This document shows, one piece after another, positions 34,536 through 45,554 of a stretch of 64,000 bases of DNA. This stretch comes from Gambelia wislizenii (Eukaryota; Chordata; Lepidosauria; Squamata; Crotaphytidae). The DNA lies in NCBI GenBank assembly GCA_030847615.1, contig JAUMIR010000001.1, positions 158,259,001-158,323,000 of the forward strand. The letters run 5' to 3'. Position numbers and translations under genes: made by a program. How positions within the stretch are numbered: the stretch's first letter is position 1; each line of letters begins with the position of its first letter. Below the pieces are notes generated by a model. The model had not been told where the DNA came from. It made no database searches and worked only from the letters and a program-made list of their open reading frames with translations.

Positions 34536-35396
34536 TCAAATACTTAACCGTCTTTTTTCCAGGCTAAACATACCCAGCTCCCTAAGTCTTTCCTCATAAG
34601 GCATGGTTTCCAGACCTTTCACCATTTTAGTTGCCCTCCTCTGGACACGCTCCAATTTGTCAATATCCTTTTTGAATTGTGGTGCCCAGAACTGGACACA
34701 GTATTCTAGGTGAGGCCTGACCAAGGCAGAATAGAGTAGCACTATTACTTCCCTTGATCTAGACACTATACTTCTATTGATGCAGCCCAAAATCACATTG
34801 GCCTTTTAAGCTGCCGCATTACACTGTTGACTCATGTTCAACTTGTGGTCTACTAGGACTCCTAGATCCCTTTCGCATGTTGTGTCGTTCAGCCAGGTCT
34901 CCCCCATCCTGTATCTATGCACTTCATTTTTTCGCCCTAAATGCAGTACCTTACATTTCTCTGTATTGAATTTCATTTTGTTAGCTTTGGCCCAGCTTTC
35001 TAGTCTATTCAGGTCATTTTGAATTTTGATCCTGTCCTCTAGGATATTAGCTACTCCTCCTAATTTGGTATCATCTACAAATTTGATAAGTATGCCCCTA
35101 ATTCCATCATCCAAGTCATTGATAAAGATGTTGAATAGCACTGGGCCCAGAACAGAACCCTGTGGCACCCCACTGGTCACATCTTTCCAAGACGAAGAGG
35201 AGCCACTGCAGAGCACCCTTTGGGTTCAGCCGGTCAACCAATTATAAATCCATTGAACAGTTAACTTGTCTAGCCCACATTTTACAAGCTTGTTTGCAAG
35301 AATGTTATGGGGACCCTTGTCAAAGGCCTTACTGAAATCATGGTATGCAATATCCACAGCATTCCCTTCATCTACCAAGCTTTTTTATCAAAAAAA

Positions 35397-35431
<35 letters not shown>

Positions 35432-35885
35432 TCAGATTAGTCTGGCATGACTTCTTTCTCTGAAACCCATGTTGACTTTTTGAGATTATGGTATTGCCTT
35501 CTAAATGTTCACAGACTCTCTGTTTAATGATCTGCTCTAGAATCTTCCCTGGTACTGATGTCAGACTAACTGGACGATAATTGTTGGGATCCTCTTTTTT
35601 CCCCTTTTTGAAGATGGGGACAATGTTTGCCCTCTTCCAGTCTGATGGGACTTCTCCTGTTCTCCAGGAGTTCTCAAAGATTATTGCCAATGGGTCTGAG
35701 ATTACATTTGCCAGCTCTTTTAATACTCTTGGATGTAGTTCATCTGGTCCTGGAGATTTAAATTCATTTAGATTAAGAAGGTATTCCTGTACTACCTCTT
35801 TACTTATTTTGAGCTGGATTTCCCCTATTGTGTCCTCTGTTCCATTATCCTCAGGTTGATCACCCTTTTCCTTTTCTGAAAACAC
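34536..35885 (-). pseudogene. CR1 ORF2 reverse transcriptase part
   Basis: Minus-strand motifs in order: FKSPGPDELHPRVLKEL, WKRANIVPIFKKG, NYRPVSLTSVPGKILE, SQHGFQ, then SGVPQGSVLGPVLFNIFIND and IKFVDD (35070-35081), then LVRPHLEYC and [13 protein letters not shown]. The catalytic FADD is FVDD, changing the residue before the two metal-binding aspartates. A poly-A/(GA)n tract at 35391-35432 sits inside the coding region. A deletion of about 24 bp at about 34548 relative to the copy at 40360 removes the G-DMIALFKYL region. Confidence 0.85.
35391..35432. repeat. A-run plus (GA)n inside CR1 ORF2
   Basis: About 16 A followed by about 13 GA units, in coding sequence that reads LSLSLSLFFFFF on the minus strand. 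Confidence 0.95.
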
Positions 35886-35963
35886 TGAGGCAAAGAAGGT
35901 GTTGAGTAAGTCTGCCTTTTCTCTGCCCCGTTAGCATTTTGCCATCTTCTCCACATAGTGGCC

Positions 35964-37214
35964 CTACCATTTCCTTCTTCTTTTTGCTACGGACATACCA
36001 CCCAAAAAAACCTTTTTATTGTTCTTAACCTCTCTAGTGAGCCTGAGTTCATTCTGCCTTTTAGCTTTTCTGACTTTACTCCTACACGTGTTCGCTATCT
36101 GTTTGAATTCTTCTTTGGTGATTTCCCCCTTTTTCCATTTCCTATACATGTTCCGTTTAAAACTTAGCTCTGTTGAAAGTTCTTTAGTCATCCATCCTGG
36201 TTTCTTGAGACACCTCCCATTTTTCTTCCTCAATGGTACTGTTTGAAATTTTGCCTTCAGTATCTCTCTTTTGAAAAAGTCCCATCCGTCTTGAGGTCTC
36301 TTCTCTATTAGTATTCCTGACCATGGGATCACCCCCAGTATTTCCCTGAGTTTATTGAAATCAGCTCTTCTAAAGTCAAGAATGCGTGTCTGACTATGCC
36401 TGGCTTCTCCTTTCCATTGTATAACAAACTCCAGGAGAACATGATCACTCTCACCTAAGGATCCCACCACTTGCACCCCATTAACCAGGCCATCCCTGTT
36501 GGTTAGGATCAGATCTAAAATAGCTGACCCCCTTGTGGCCTCTTCCACCTTTTGGACAATGAAATTGTCTTCCAGGCAAGTAAGGAACGTACTAGACCTT
36601 GAAGTTTTGTTTGAGTTAGATTGCCAGCAAATATCAGGATAGTTGAAGTCACCCATCACTACTACATCTCTCCTTTCTGCATGTGTGTTCATCTGTTCTA
36701 GAAAGGCATCATCCAATTCCTCCGTCTGACTTGGGGGTCTGTAGTAGAGTCCCACAATAACATCCCTGTTGTTTCCCTCCCCTTTAATTTTTATCCAGAT
36801 GCTCTCCACCTGGCTTCCAATATTGATGTCATGGATCTCTTCACTAGTGTAAATATCACTGATATATAATGCTATTCCTCCTCCTTTCCTGTTTGGCCTG
36901 TTTCTCTTATAAATGTTATACCCCTCTATTCCTACATTCCAATCATGAGACTCATCCCACCAGGTTTCAGTAATGCCTATTATATCATATTTGCTTTGTT
37001 GTGCTAGGAATTCAAGTTCATCTTGCTTATTTCCCATGCTGTGAGTATTAGTATAGAGACATCTAAGACCATGTGTTCCCTTTACTTGCTGCCATTGCAA
37101 GTTTTTCTGCCTCCCACTGTTGGGTCCTTGCACTGTTTGCCTTGTTCCCTCTATGACAGTTTGACTATTTTCTCCAGCCCTTTTGCCTTCCAGAATACTG
37201 TCTCCCTCCCCCAT
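35964..37214 (-). pseudogene. CR1 ORF2 endonuclease part, open 416 codons
   Basis: Apurinic/apyrimidinic-type endonuclease with its expected residues visible: an Asn in CLYTNTHSM, Glu in GITETWWDES, GDFNYPD and the terminal GESDHVLLEF (Ser-Asp-His). It would nick target DNA to start reverse transcription. This is a single uninterrupted frame that continues into the linker before the reverse transcriptase. A frameshift near 35890-35964 separates it from the polymerase part. Confidence 0.85.
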
Positions 37215-37249
37215 ATGACTCAGTTTAAAGCCCTCCTGATCAAATTCTT

Positions 37250-37994
37250 GAGACTGTTGGCAAAAACGTTTCTGCCAACTGTCGTGATATGCACCCCATC
37301 CCTTGCCAGAAGTCCCACCTCATGGAACCACAGCCCATGATCCAAGAATCCAAATTGTTCTCAGTGACACCATCTATGGAGCCAGGTGTTTACATTGGCT
37401 ATTTTCCTCTCCCTTCCTGGACCATGCCCTTCAACTGGCAGAAGAGATGAGATGACAACCTGTGCATCCATTTCTTTCAGCTTCCTCCCCAGAGCCTCAT
37501 AATCTCTTCTGATCTTTTGAAAGCTGTACATTGCAGTATCATTGTTTCCACGTGGACCAAAAGGAAGGGGTAATGATCAGTAGGCTTGACCAGTCTTTTC
37601 AGCCTCTCCGTCACATCACGGATTTTTGCCTCAGGGAGACAATACACTTCCCGAGACATCTTGTCAGGCCCAAAAATGACTGCTTCCATACCCCTCAGCA
37701 AGGAGTCCCCACCACCACCACACGCCTCCACTGAGGCTTAGTAGTGGTTGTTCCTTGCAGTGGTAGTTTCAGAGTCCCCTGCTCTGCCCCTGAAGTCTGT
37801 CCATGCTCTTCTTCCTCATTGTCCTCGATAAGGGAGAGAGCTTCGAATCGATTCTGTAGCTGCAAGCTGCCAGAACAATCCCTGGTTTTTCTACTTCTGT
37901 GTGTGACATTCCTCCAGCTGTCTACCTCCTGTGCATTTGAGGTGACCCTCTCCTCCGCAGAAACTTCCTCTGTGTGGTCCCCGTTCAAGACCAT
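37250..37994 (-). pseudogene. CR1 ORF1 remnant with SGNH esterase motifs
   Basis: Minus-strand text has LQNRFEALS, then GDSLLRG (37690-37710), the nucleophile block of SGNH hydrolases, and further on ARDGVH (37289-37306), the Asp-x-x-His block. Between them a one-base deletion near 37546 breaks what should read HVGNND. An esterase-like domain in ORF1 is known for CR1-group LINEs; its exact role in retrotransposition is unsettled. Several frames, so non-functional. Confidence 0.7.
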
Positions 37995-38401
37995 TGGTTA
38001 TGTTCTGACCAGGAAAACCTCTTGCTCATGAATATGGAGAAGTGACATAATGAGGCTGATGAGAGGCTGAGAATCTGTGAAATGGCAGAAATCCAAGTGT
38101 AATGCTTGGTGCAAACCCACATCTCCCAGCATTTCAGAGATCTTTGTGTTTCTCTCCAGTCTTACAAATACACCACAGGTACATAGCTCAAAAAGTTTCG
38201 GATTTGGAATTTAAGATAAGAGACACTCAACCTGTAGTAGACCCATGGCAGAGAGAACATTTGAATCATGAATATCCTGTCTCTGAACTCAGTCTCATAA
38301 CTACCAATGGTGCATTGACTATGTATGAAGATGATCAGAACAGCATATAAACTGCTTTTCTTTAGTCAAAGATTTCACAGTTGGCTTGGTCTTTTTTCTG
38401 A

Positions 38402-39020
38402 GGGGTTGTCTAAATGGCAAAAATACTCCTCATGGAATTTGAGGAGAAGATGACCTGTCTTAATCAGATCCCACATTGTTACGCCATATTTGGAAGGAGG
38501 GGGAGCCAAAAACATCAAAAACTCCAAAGGAAAAGACTTTGCGGCATTTCCCGACATTTTTTAAAAACAGCAAGGAGAATATGTATTCCTACTCATTGGG
38601 ACAAGTGATTTGCTTTGAATCACTTTCCCATACAAGTGGAAGCGCAAAGCTGATTGGCCAGATGAGCACGGGGTGGGGGGTAGGGCTTGCTAACAAGGCA
38701 AGCACCTGCTGCCACCATGTTGAATTTTCACCTTAATAAGCGAGTGCTAAAGCATGGAAATGGGTGTTGGTTTTTTTTGCTTTTCTGTTAAAATAAAAAG
38801 TTGCTTTTTCGCACCTTGGACATCTTTTTTTTTTTTTAAGTTTGGCAGCAGCAAATTGAAGTAAGCACAAATGTGAGTAAATCACTCATGGCCACTATCT
38901 TTACTAGTGGGTATGCAAAGCTTATGTGGGGGGAAAACATTAAGACAAATTGCAGTTGCTGCAAAATGCCATTACTGCAAGGCACTCTGGTTTTTTGTTT
39001 TGCCTTGTATAGACAAGTCC
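38402..39020 (+). mobile_element. MITE family F3, complete copy
   Basis: Ends GGGGTTGTCTAAATGG and the complement of GGACTTGTCTATACAAGG; TGA duplicated on both flanks (38399-38401, 39021-39023). 619 bp, collinear with 389-976. Confidence 0.8.
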
Positions 39021-39023
39021 TGA

Positions 39024-40020
39024 AGACATGGTGTTTCTTTAGTTGGTTTCTCATATTATTATGGTGTGCTTATGTATCAATATCCAAGCATAAAAATGCA
39101 CCATAGCAGTTCTGAACTGCTCAGACTTATGCCAACTAACCTTTGCTCTCCTCTTAAAATAAATGGAAGTGTCAATCAGAAAAGGATGAGGGGATATCTA
39201 TTTTCTTTCCCACCCATGAGTATTTTAAACAGGGAGAAAGTTATACTCAACCAAGGATGCATCCCTGGCTGTCTGGAGTTGGAGTCTATCAGGAACAAGC
39301 AGTCAGATTGGCTCTCACTGTCTCAAAATGGAGGGTGGTTGGGTTCAGTCAAGTCTGAATTCAACAGACTATCTCTTTTGGACATTTATATGGGGAGGGC
39401 ACTAAGAAGGAGGGAGGCTGAAGTGACTCTATAACTTCAATGTGATTGGGTTTCTTTCATGAGGTGGGACTGGATAAGGGGATTCTACGGTACCTGAAGA
39501 GAGATGACAATTGGGAGCCGGGGCTTGGGTGGAAAAGAAAGGATTTTTCTGTTCTAGTTTGATGATTTGCATATTCTGAGAATGATAAAAGCAATTACTG
39601 TTATTTGATATAGATATAAAACATGTTGTAGCATATCCATTGTAGACTGGATTAAGTCAATTCCTGCATGACAAGAGCTGGCAGCTTTCACAGCAGCAAG
39701 GAAGTTATCCCAGTAAACTTGAGGACACACTGTAACAGAAGATGAGTCCTCAAATGATGGCAGCTGGCAACAGGTAATACTGCCGACAGACCTCTCAGTC
39801 CTGCAGGATGAGGTGTCACAATCATGATAATAAAGAATGGGGGGTAGAGTGGTGGAGAAGGGCAGCAGAGTGTGAGAAACCAGTGGCAGAAGCAAAGTTA
39901 GGGAAGGATTAACGCAGAGTGAAGTCTCTAGGGAGAAGAGGGCAAAGCTTAGTTATTGGCCAAAACTAACTGGTTGCATTATTCTTTTGGGGGCCTGGCC
40001 ATGATTTGTTAAGAACCTCA
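39024..40020. other. No gene recognised
   Basis: A 122-codon plus-strand frame (39066-39434) and a 113-codon minus frame (39554-39895) have no recognisable motif. No transposon ends found. Confidence 0.4.
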
Positions 40021-40029
40021 CCAGGATAT

Positions 40030-41075
40030 AGAATCATAGAATTGCAGAGTTGGAAGAGACCATGAGGGCCATCCAGTCCAACCCCCTGCCATGCAGGAAA
40101 TCACGATCAAAGCATCCCCAAAAGATGGCAATCCAGCCTCTGTTTAAAGACCTCCAAGGAAGGAGACCCCACCACACTCCGAGGGAGTGCGTTCCACTGC
40201 CGAACAGCTCTTACTGTCAAAAAGTTCCTCCTCATGTTGAGGTGGAATCTCTGTTCTTGGAGCTTGCACCCATTGCTCCGTGTTCCAGTCTCTGGAGCAG
40301 CAGAAAACAAGCCTGCTCCATCCTCAGCATGACATCCCTTCAAATACTTAAACAGGGCTATCATATCACCTCTTAACCATCTTTTTTTCAGGCTAAACAT
40401 ACCCAGCTCCCTAAGTCTCTCCTCATAAGGCATCATTTCCAGACCTTTCACCATTTTAGTTGCCCTTCTCTGGACACGCTCCAATTTGTCAATATCCTTT
40501 TTTAATTGTGGTGCCCAGAACTGGACACAGTATTCTAAGTGAGGTCTGACCAAGGCAGAATAGAGTGGCACTATTACTTCCCTTGATCTAGACACTATAC
40601 TTCTATTGATGCAGCCCAAAATCGCATTGGCCTTTTTAGCTGCCGCATCGCACTGTTGGCTCATGTTCAACTTGTGGTCTACTAAGACTCCTAGATCCCT
40701 TTCGCACGTAGTCTCATTCAGCCAGGTCTCTCCCATCCTATATTTATGCATTTCATTTTTCCGCCCTAAATGCAGTACTTTACATTTCTCCGTATTGAAT
40801 TTCATTTTGTTAGCTTTGGCCCAGCTCTCCAGTCTATCCAGGTCATTCTGAATTTTGATCCTGTCCTCTAGGGTTTTAGCTACTCCTCCTAATTTGGTGT
40901 CATCTGCAAATTTGATAAGTATGCCCCTAATTCCCTCATCCAAGTCATTGATAAAGATGTTGAATAGCACTGGGCCCAGGACAGAACCCTGTGGCACCCC
41001 ACTGGTCACATCTTTCCAAGACGAAGAGGAGCCACTGCTGAGCACCCTTTGGGTTCGGCCGGTCCTTTTTGCTGC
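40030..41075 (-). mobile_element. CR1 LINE, 5'-truncated, with open frame
   Basis: 3' end at about 40030 (octamer tail ATAGAATCATAGAATTGCAG in forward view) and 5' truncation near 41075, where CR1 similarity to the copy at 34212-38150 stops. Confidence 0.9.
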
Positions 41076-41081
41076 TGTCAC
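40107..41081 (-). pseudogene. CR1 reverse transcriptase C-terminal half, open 324 codons
   Basis: Frame contains SGVPQGSVLGPVLFNIFIND, IKFADDTKL with an intact FADD (40899-40910), [33 protein letters not shown] and the CR1 C-terminus SLEVFKQRLDCHLLGML. No stop interrupts it, but endonuclease and the finger region are absent because of 5' truncation, so it cannot act alone. The first few codons (MTAAKRTG) come from flanking DNA. Confidence 0.85.
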
Positions 41082-41211
41082 CTGGGTATTTTATGTGGAT
41101 TATTCCTTGTCCATTAAGTTTCTTACTATACAATTGGAGGGAGAATTCCCTCTTAAAGACTTTTTCAGTCTAGGAAACAGCTCCATGTCTGTAATGTAAG
41201 CTTTTTTCTTA

Positions 41212-41437
41212 GGGCTCTTCCCGATTACAAAATTATAGTGGTGTGATTCCACTTTAATTGCCATGGCAACATCTTATGCTAGGATTTGCCATTTCAGGAG
41301 GGATATTTAGAGTTTTCAGCTAGAGAGAGCTAGTGTTACACCAAACTACAAATTCCAGGATGCATTCTATAGGATGTATCCATGGCAGTTAAAACAGAAT
41401 CATAGTGCTATGTACATAGTGTACTGTGAAAGGGCCA
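41212..41437. mobile_element. MITE family F4
   Basis: TTA on both sides (41209-41211, 41438-41440). Left start GGGCTCTTCCCGATTAC, right end complement TGGCCCTTTCACAG. Core with 'CAAACTACAAATTCCAGG'. Confidence 0.7.
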
Positions 41438-41440
41438 TTA

Positions 41441-42570
41441 GACTCTCTGGAAAAACAGGGCTAGGCAGAATAGAAACAAGGAGCTACCATATTAGGGAAG
41501 CTGGGCAGGAAGCCAAACTAGACATTGCGGGTTTCTCAGAACAACTCAGTTGAGGAACAGTATGCCAGCATTATGCATGGTTGAAAAAGCTGATGAAGAA
41601 AGCTGACAGGAAGAGAATCAACTCATTTAAAACATGGTGCTGGTGGACAGTTCTGTGGATGTCATAGACTGTTAAAAGACAAATAAATGGGTCCTAGAGC
41701 AAACCAGGCCCCAACTCTCCTTGGAAGCCAGAATGACCAAAATAAGGCTATTGTACTTGGCCATATCATTAGACATAATGACTCATTAGAAAGGACAATA
41801 ATGCTCAGCGAGGTCAAAGGCAGTAGGAAAAGAGAAAGGCCACATTGCAAGTAAGTAGACTGTCAAGGAAGCCACAGCCTAGCATTTGCAGAACCCGAGA
41901 AGGGCTGTTAATGACAGGAGGTCTCTCATTCATAGGACCACCATAAGCCAAACCAGGCACAAAAACCTCAGAGCAGACTGTGCAGCCACCTTGCAGAAGG
42001 GAAGCAAGCCCAGAACTGATCGGTACCTCAATGGTAGATCACCAGGGAAGCCCATGTACACCACCACAATCTCCATAATGGAAATAAGTTAGGACATAGG
42101 TATATTACATAAATACGTACATATGTACATGGTGACAATGGCAGGAGGAAGCATAGTGTAAGCTGACTCATGAGGGGGATCACTTAACGTGAAGAAGTTA
42201 CCCATAACTGCAAGATTCTGTATGCAAAGAGCAAAGGAGGTATGGGACGTGGGAGCCCTGAGAAAAGGAAGCAGTCGAACCAACTGATAAAGTCAACTAC
42301 TTGGGCCAACACTGCAACCAAGCTAAATAAACATGCAGGTTGTTTCTTTGCTGATCCATACGCCACTCTGTTTGTGGGTGTAGCCATAAGGGTAGGTGAG
42401 CAGCATGGAGCCACGAAACACAAAGCTGCCCAGACTAGTCCTGACACAAAGACATATGTATGTGTATGTGCCTCACACCTGACAGTGTGTTTGTGTGTCT
42501 CCAAGATCTTTTAAAAACACACACAGTACAAGGTAGAAGATTTGGTGGATGAAAGAGCTGTTTGTGTGCA
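41441..42570. other. No gene recognised
   Basis: A stretch at 41640-42090 reads like old LINE or transposase-derived DNA in places (plus-strand frame with repeated short shifts), but I cannot identify it. Confidence 0.3.
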
Positions 42571-42574
42571 ATGG

Positions 42575-42575
42575 A

Positions 42576-42617
<42 letters not shown>

Positions 42618-42622
42618 TGTGT
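42575..42622. repeat. (CT)n(GT)n microsatellite
   Basis: CT dinucleotides pass directly into GT dinucleotides. Confidence 0.95.
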
Positions 42623-42659
42623 CTGAGGAAAAACACACATTTGCAGATATGTAATATTT

Positions 42660-43440
42660 GAACATGACTTTATTGAATGAACCTAGTCCATAGCCAGCAG
42701 CTTTTCTGCTGGCAAAGCATCTAAATTTGGTTTTATAAGTGAGCCAGTATGTGAATTTAAAGCAATAGGCAACTGTGCTGGAGCGGAAGAATCTATCATT
42801 TCACTTGGCTCCCTGACAAAAGATGCAGTCATAACTGAAGTCTGGAATTATCCAGTTTATTAGTCCTGTTTGTCTTTGCTGATGATGGCCTTCTCCAGCA
42901 GCACTCCGATAGTGACTTTCAAATCTGAAAGCATTTATTTTAATGCTAATGACTGATTCCATTCTTTATGCTAATTCCCCCTTTCCTCCTGAAATTTAGG
43001 GGGCAAAGTGTTGGGTTTATTTATCTTAATCAGATGACTTACACAGCCATACTGATTTAAGTACTGAACTCCACAGTTACTTGTCACAAACATGCTATAA
43101 TTAGGACAGGCTACACAGATGTGTTTTAATATGGTTGAGCGGTTCTGACTTTAGAAATGATTATCATGATGTATCAAATCCTTCCCATTACTTCCCACTA
43201 CAGATACTGGATGATGCCAGTAAAACAGTCATACATTTGTTAAGCTCACCCCCCTTTCTTGAAGGTTGAAAAATCTCTGCCTTGCAGCCCTGCATCCGGT
43301 CACCACTAGCAGTACCAGCTTTTCTGACAGAGAAGTGTCACTCTCAGGTTGCCCAAACTGAAATTGAGTTCTATGTGGTCTTTTAACCCTCTGGTAAAAA
43401 CAAGGAGCAGCAGCAGCAGCAATACCTTATGTTCAGTGCC
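42660..43440. other. No gene recognised
   Basis: Ordinary non-coding sequence. A (CAG)n-like run of AGCAGCAGCAGC at about 43405. Confidence 0.4.
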
Positions 43441-43451
43441 TCAGCTTTTGT

Positions 43452-43993
43452 TCCACTGTGTGTGTGCGCATGCACCTTCAAGTCACCCGTCGACTTATTT
43501 ATTTATTTTAGGTATTTATACCCTGTTCTTCAGCCACAAAGGCTCTCAGAGCAGCTTACAAATTGTTAAGCAATAGCACTTTACACATCTACACCGCTTT
43601 TATAGCATGCTAGGCACACTCCAAGCGGTTTCCAATGTGTGTTAGCTAATTGCCCCCACAATCCGGGTACTTATTTTACCAACCTACCAAAGGACGGAAG
43701 GCTGAGTCAAACTTGGAGCCCTTGGGATCAAACTTGCAACGTTGTGGCTTGCAGTACTGGCATTTAACCACTGCACCACCAGGGCTCCCTATGGCAACCT
43801 CATGAATTTCATATGGTTTTCTTAGGCAAGGAATACTCAGAGGTGGTTTTGCCAGTTCCTTCTGCTGAAATGTAACCTAGAGCACCTGTCATTCATTGGC
43901 AGTCTCCCATCCAAGTACTAAACAGGGCTGACCCTGCTTAGATTCCAAAATTAGACAGGATCTGGTGCCTGTTTGTATGTAAATTCAGAAGCT
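43452..43993 (-). repeat. 5S-Sauria type SINE split by a Sauria SINE
   Basis: L2-like tail 'CACCTTCAAGTCACCCGTCG' at 43469 and body resuming at 43793 with 'TATGGCAACCTCATGAATTTC', then the 5S part 'TCTCCCATCCAAGTACTAAA'. Between them sits a complete reverse-oriented Sauria SINE. Confidence 0.9.
43497..43792 (-). repeat. Sauria-type SINE nested in a 5S SINE
   Basis: Complete: the 5' head (GGGAGCCCTGGTGGTGCAGT on the minus strand) at 43792, B-box-like region near 43735 and an A/T-rich TTTATTTA 3' end at 43497. Confidence 0.9.
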
Positions 43994-44084
43994 GAGTAGG
44001 TATTGGAACATCTGAGGACTGGGGCAAACTTGGAAATGCTTTTGCTCCCCTCTTCCTTGCATCTTTCACTAGCCAAACTATGCA

Positions 44085-44282
44085 AACCACCTGGTGGTGC
44101 AGTGGTTAAATGCCGTTACTGCAGCCACAACTTTGTAAGTTCGATCCTACAGGGTTCTAGTTGACTCGGCCTTCCATCCTTCCATAGGTCAGTAAAATGA
44201 GTACCCAGCTTGTTGGGGGCAATTAAATAACACATTGTAAACTGTTTAAGGAGTGCTTTGCACTGATAATCAGTATAGAAAC
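44085..44282 (+). repeat. Sauria-type SINE
   Basis: Head 'CTGGTGGTGCAGTGGTTAAA' with A-box, 'AAGTTCGATCC' B-box, then 'GAGTACCCAGCTTGTTGGGG'. 3' end diverged. Confidence 0.85.
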
Positions 44283-44721
44283 ATAAATGCTATTGCTATT
44301 GCTGTGACAAAAACCAGGTAGAGAAACGTTGTCTTGTGGGGAACTAATATCTGTTTGGTCCAACAACCATATTCTGCCAGCTTTGGTCTCCTCTGAGATG
44401 TGCTGGGGCATAAATGTAAGAGGCAGAATATCAGATGCCCTGTAGAGGCTTGTAAACCACTTTTGAAACTAACAACAACAACAAACAAACAAAACAAAAC
44501 AAAAAGCCCAACCACTAGTGCCTTTTGTATCTCTCACTGGGAACCAAAACTGTGGGAGACATCAGCAGCTGCAACCTAAGCAAGGAACTTTTGCCCTGTA
44601 AGAGCTTCTGGTTACCACAGAAGCCATTCCCCTTGTAAATTCCCATAGCCCAGGGATCTAAAGACAAACAAGCACCTGAAGCCCGGGGTGAAACCTGCAT
44701 ACACCTTTGTCCAATGCCACC

Positions 44722-44798
44722 TATAGAATCATAGAATCATAGAATCATAGAATTGCAGAGTTGGAAGAGACCACGAGGGCCATCCAGTCCAACCCTAC
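44722..44798 (-). mobile_element. Very short CR1 3' end
   Basis: Three tandem octamer units (ATAGAATC) then 'GGGCCATCCAGTCCAACCC'. Only about 77 bp of the element was integrated. Confidence 0.85.
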
Positions 44799-44964
44799 GT
44801 TTTGTTATATTTTAAATGTATTATGAAGCAGCAGGATTTTTTTTTTAATTAGCAGGGTCAATATTACCCATTTCTTGGGCTTCCCCATTCTTTCTATATA
44901 AAGTTTCAATCCTCAGGATATTTATTGGATGGAGGGTGGAGGATGGATTTTTGCATCACCAATA

Positions 44965-45025
44965 TAGTCGGCCCTCCATATCCACAGATTTTGCACCCAT
45001 GGATTCCACCATCCACGGCTTCAAA

Positions 45026-45061
<36 letters not shown>

Positions 45062-45207
45062 AAAAAGCAAAACTTGATTTTGTCATGTTATATAAAGGAC
45101 ACAATTTTACTATGCCACTGTATATTAATGGCACTTGAGCATCCAAGGATTTTGGTATCCACAGGGGTTTCTGGAACCAAACCCCAGCAGATACCAAGGG
45201 CCCACTG
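44965..45207. mobile_element. Tigger/pogo-like MITE (T3)
   Basis: TA on both sides (44963-44964, 45208-45209). Ends TAGTCGGCCCTCCATATCC and the complement of CAGTGGGCCCTTGG. An (AC)n run lies inside at 45032-45056. The end wording is that of Tigger/MER2-type MITEs. Confidence 0.8.
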
Positions 45208-45554
45208 TATATTCTTTTGAGCTATCCCTGTTGTGATGCAAAGTATTTTTAGGTGACTTGGTCTTGATTTGGCAGTCAAGCCCCATTTGCATTTTAAAAG
45301 ATCTGCTCCAGGTGGAGATGAAAATGGCAAGAACTGGTTTTTAGATATGGATCAACACAACTCCCTGGATTTTTGGACTCTTCTTGAAGGTGAGGCTATG
45401 GGACTGTCAAGCTGCATATCATCACTTCGAAACTTAACAGGACTCTACTGCTTGGTGTCCTCCAATGTTTGACTGGAAGGGGCATGTGAGAATGGGCCCC
45501 ATAAACTTCACACCTGTCTCTCTGTCTCTCTGGCTTTTCTTCGCAAACGAAGAT

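Larger units (their letters stand above)
34212..38150 (-). mobile_element. Long CR1 LINE with both ORFs represented
   Basis: The 3' end at 34212 shows the CR1 octamer tail (ATTCTATG repeats, minus strand). Moving upstream: 3' UTR, reverse transcriptase, endonuclease (to about 37214), then an ORF1-like region (about 37250-37994). At nearly 4 kb it is much longer than the usual truncated CR1. The left boundary with T5 is clear; the right boundary is approximate. Frames are broken at about 34540, 34806, 35390, 35890 and in ORF1, so it is inactive. Confidence 0.85.
34120..38234. mobile_element. Tigger-like element split by CR1 (T5)
   Basis: Left end CAGGTTGATTATCCCTTGTC at 34120 and right end complement CAGGTTGAGTGTCTCTTATC at 38234, each bordered by TA (34118-34119, 38235-38236). 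The interior from about 34210 to about 38150 is a CR1 LINE. The right arm shows 'TTTCGGATTTGGAATTTAAG'. Only the arms of the host element are recognisable. Confidence 0.7.

Noticed and set aside
35958..36246. Plus-strand frames across the CR1 copies (also 40606-41199, 21213-21698, 47667-47882)
   Set aside because: Antisense shadows of LINE coding regions.
39066..39434. 122-codon plus-strand frame
   Set aside because: No motif, no codon bias, no splice context or homologue I recognise.
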